In this document: one piece after another, positions 42,201 through 42,705 of the stretch
How the letters are laid out: every line of letters begins with the position of its first letter
How positions within the stretch are numbered: the first letter of the stretch is position 1
NCBI GenBank assembly: GCA_900317545.1
Contig: ONHE01000080.1
Coordinates: 1-42,705 of the forward strand
Source of the DNA: an uncultured Prevotella sp.
GTDB lineage: Bacteria > Bacteroidota > Bacteroidia > Bacteroidales > Bacteroidaceae
Length of the DNA: 42,705 bases
Reading direction: 5' to 3'
Made by a program: the position numbers and the translations under genes
The notes under the pieces: model-generated
Told to the model about the DNA's origin: nothing
Seen by the model: only the letters and a program-made list of their open reading frames with translations
Database searches by the model: none

Positions 42201-42417
42201 GCATCTGCTCCTTGCGCCATAGCGTCAGCCCTTTCGGAGCCGTGATCTCGCAGGTGTCACCGGTGAAAGTGACGGTGGCGGAAGGTGATTCCGACTCGAC
42301 CTGCCAGTGTCGGCTGAAGTCGCTCCGGTTGAGTCCAGACACCTGAGCCGTGGCTGTTGCGCCCGCCGAAAGAAGCAGCAGCATGGCCAGACTGTAAAAT
42401 CTTGTCATTCGTTTCAT
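39214..42417 (-). CDS. Secreted exo-rhamnogalacturonan-lyase-like protein (PcRGLX/YetA type)
   Basis: A 1067-residue protein with signal peptide (about 1-24, ending TATAQ). Residues 30-228 form a concanavalin/LamG-like domain resembling DUF6250 (DLNCFWMASDP, NHWYHVRLRTMNGRVEYFID). From about 233 the sequence resembles the RIFT-barrel start of YetA-like proteins (IDVPLCWIGRTPSVDTPVSF). A long central beta region follows, and a C-terminal alpha/alpha toroid-like part (about 690-1060, WYGFWNYGDVMHAYDPVRHE, GDMAGLGSRHNVSHWGCGAK). The family includes a Penicillium exo-rhamnogalacturonan lyase (PL26), so pectin backbone breakdown is plausible. No SusC/SusD or other pectinase gene lies within the window. 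Confidence 0.8.
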   Translation of the reverse strand: MKRMTRFYSLAMLLLLSAGATATAQVSGLNRSDFSRHWQVESESPSATVTFTGDTCEITAPKGLTLWRKEQMRGNMTIEYDAMVVDEGRPGDRLSDLNCFWMASDPKAKTVFTRAAERQGVFNNCYALQLYYVGYGGNHNTTTRFRRYDGNTDAAHRPAILREYRDKDHLLKPNHWYHVRLRTMNGRVEYFIDGRQIVAYDDPKPLTQGWFGFRTTASRTRITNFRYAPSQAIDVPLCWIGRTPSVDTPVSFGVPFARGEVKDVSRLSLGVPADVWVNARWQDGSVKWAGLSAVIPGGTSALTLTEGTSRRATASSRTGLTIREEGAQLVVSTGKMTCWIPKAGMQLIDSLYRGSVKVADGAALVASTQDKLQADDIRLHHFTSRIDQVQVERSGRVSAVIKVSGRLSDGTRSWLPFTVRLSFFAGSDQIKLVHSFLYDGDQNRDFIRSLGIRFMVPLREALYNRHVAFSTGDGGVWAEPVEPLVGRRLLTRAHNYQVDQMDGKRVPERETFDDAGRKLIDDWAKWDGFRLSQLSDEGFTIRKRATDDRPWIGTYSGRRADGYAFLGDVSGGLAVQLKDFWQSYPSTIEIGGARQPMAQMTVWLWSPESEPMDLRHYDVVAHDLNSSYEDVQEGMSTPYGIGRTSTLFLTACDRYGGKASVAPRDDENRFLPTPQYLHLKRAFGIWSLPDSSTANRKRIEQRLDQYISFYQHAIDENHWYGFWNYGDVMHAYDPVRHEWRYDVGGFAWDNTELASPDWLWYMFLRTGRQDIWRMAEAMTRHNSEVDTYHIGDMAGLGSRHNVSHWGCGAKESRISQAAFNRFYYYLTTDERTGDIMHEVKDADQKLYQIDPMRLAEPREKFPTNAPARLRIGPDWLGYAGNWMTEWERTGNKKYLKKIETGMRSIASLRNGFFTGNLAKGYDPATGRLNYDGDPERLSTNHLMTIMGGFEVMMEMFEMVDVPAFKASWLDFATRYKEMAAKVTHNGFPVRRLLAYAAAASKDPQKTAEAWQDLWGKSDSGSEISKEISVLMPPLVPQKTHEWPRVSTNDAALWSLDAIYMMEVLKDR

Positions 42418-42490
42418 GATATGTTCATTTTAGTAGTGTTCGTTTGGTGAGTCCGTCGGGCGGGATTTTCCCGATCCTTCCGTCCGATCC

Positions 42491-42705
42491 GTTCCTTCTG
42501 TCAGCCTGATCCGGATTGTCCGCCAATATGAATCGAAGCGCCGGTCAGTCTGATCCGGACGGTGCGCATCTCCCCTGCAAATCGTCTGTCAGCGGGCTTT
42601 GTCATCGGCTTCCGCATGTCCTGCGGAGACGATCTCTGCCGTGTGTCTGAGCGGGGCGTATCGTGTGCCCTGCGCAAAGCTATGCTCCGGGCGGCCCGGA
42701 GCTAT
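42491..42705. repeat. 22-nt modular repeat array, copy 7 (runs off the window)
   Basis: The last units are clear: 42667-42688 (GCCCTGCGC then AAAGCTATGCTCC) and 42689 onward (GGGCGGCCC then GGAGCTAT, cut by the window end). Going back in the same 22-nt phase, GTCAGCCTGATCC (42500) and GTCAGTCTGATCC (42544) recur exactly 44 nt apart, and GTCAGCGGGCTTT recurs at 42588. The older units are strongly diverged but the period holds. The whole 288-bp stretch upstream of the lyase-like gene shows no gene. Confidence 0.65.

Overview
This 42.7 kb window looks like chromosomal DNA of a Bacteroidota bacterium, most likely a fairly GC-rich member of the Prevotellaceae. The signs are SusC/SusD pairs, a one-protein hybrid two-component regulator, the long IspG form, DUF4254, DUF4252 and PcRGLX-type proteins, and many promoters with the Bacteroidota -7 element TAnnTTTG. 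No species call is possible from sequence reading alone. I saw no tRNA, rRNA, CRISPR array, transposase or phage gene.

Layout. (1) 1-2.3 kb: ychF (only the rest of its stop codon is missing) and a divergent cation-efflux gene. (2) 2.9-11 kb: an ECF sigma factor divergent from a FecR anti-sigma, SusC (with STN domain), SusD and TlpA-like operon, closed by a strong terminator. (3) 11.2-14.4 kb: nadA, then a 489-bp gap packed with DnaA boxes (a candidate replication origin), then a GT9 glycosyltransferase and DUF4254 operon. (4) 14.9-29.7 kb: a complete fructan utilisation locus: fructokinase, MFS sugar importer, GH32, SusD, SusC, hybrid two-component sensor and a divergent, unusual GH32. (5) 29.9-36.7 kb: a small unknown protein, rpoN, a PAP2-like membrane protein, purE, ispG and an aldo/keto reductase. 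(6) 37-39.1 kb: a tight DUF4252, ECF sigma, anti-sigma, DUF4252 operon. (7) 39.2-42.4 kb: a large secreted exo-rhamnogalacturonan-lyase-like protein.

How the fructan genes work together. SusC/SusD capture oligosaccharide at the outer membrane, the GH32 enzymes release fructose, the MFS protein imports it and fructokinase phosphorylates it. The hybrid regulator carries a periplasmic sugar-binding domain of the type that senses free fructose. Three promoters of this locus (SusC, MFS importer, second GH32) share a direct repeat of TGAA-type half-sites exactly 21 bp apart, in the same orientation and 33-34 nt upstream of the -7 element. This is a convincing candidate operator for the regulator.

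The most unusual signal is non-coding. At least six, probably seven, intergenic regions carry arrays with a strict 22-nt period. Each unit is a 9-nt GC-rich block (such as GGGCCGCCC) followed by a 13-nt block (such as GGAGCATAGCTTT). Unit sequences vary, but the period and block architecture hold. I do not recognise this family. A second repeat with two hairpins (2704-2801 and 14492-14590) lies beside two of the arrays.
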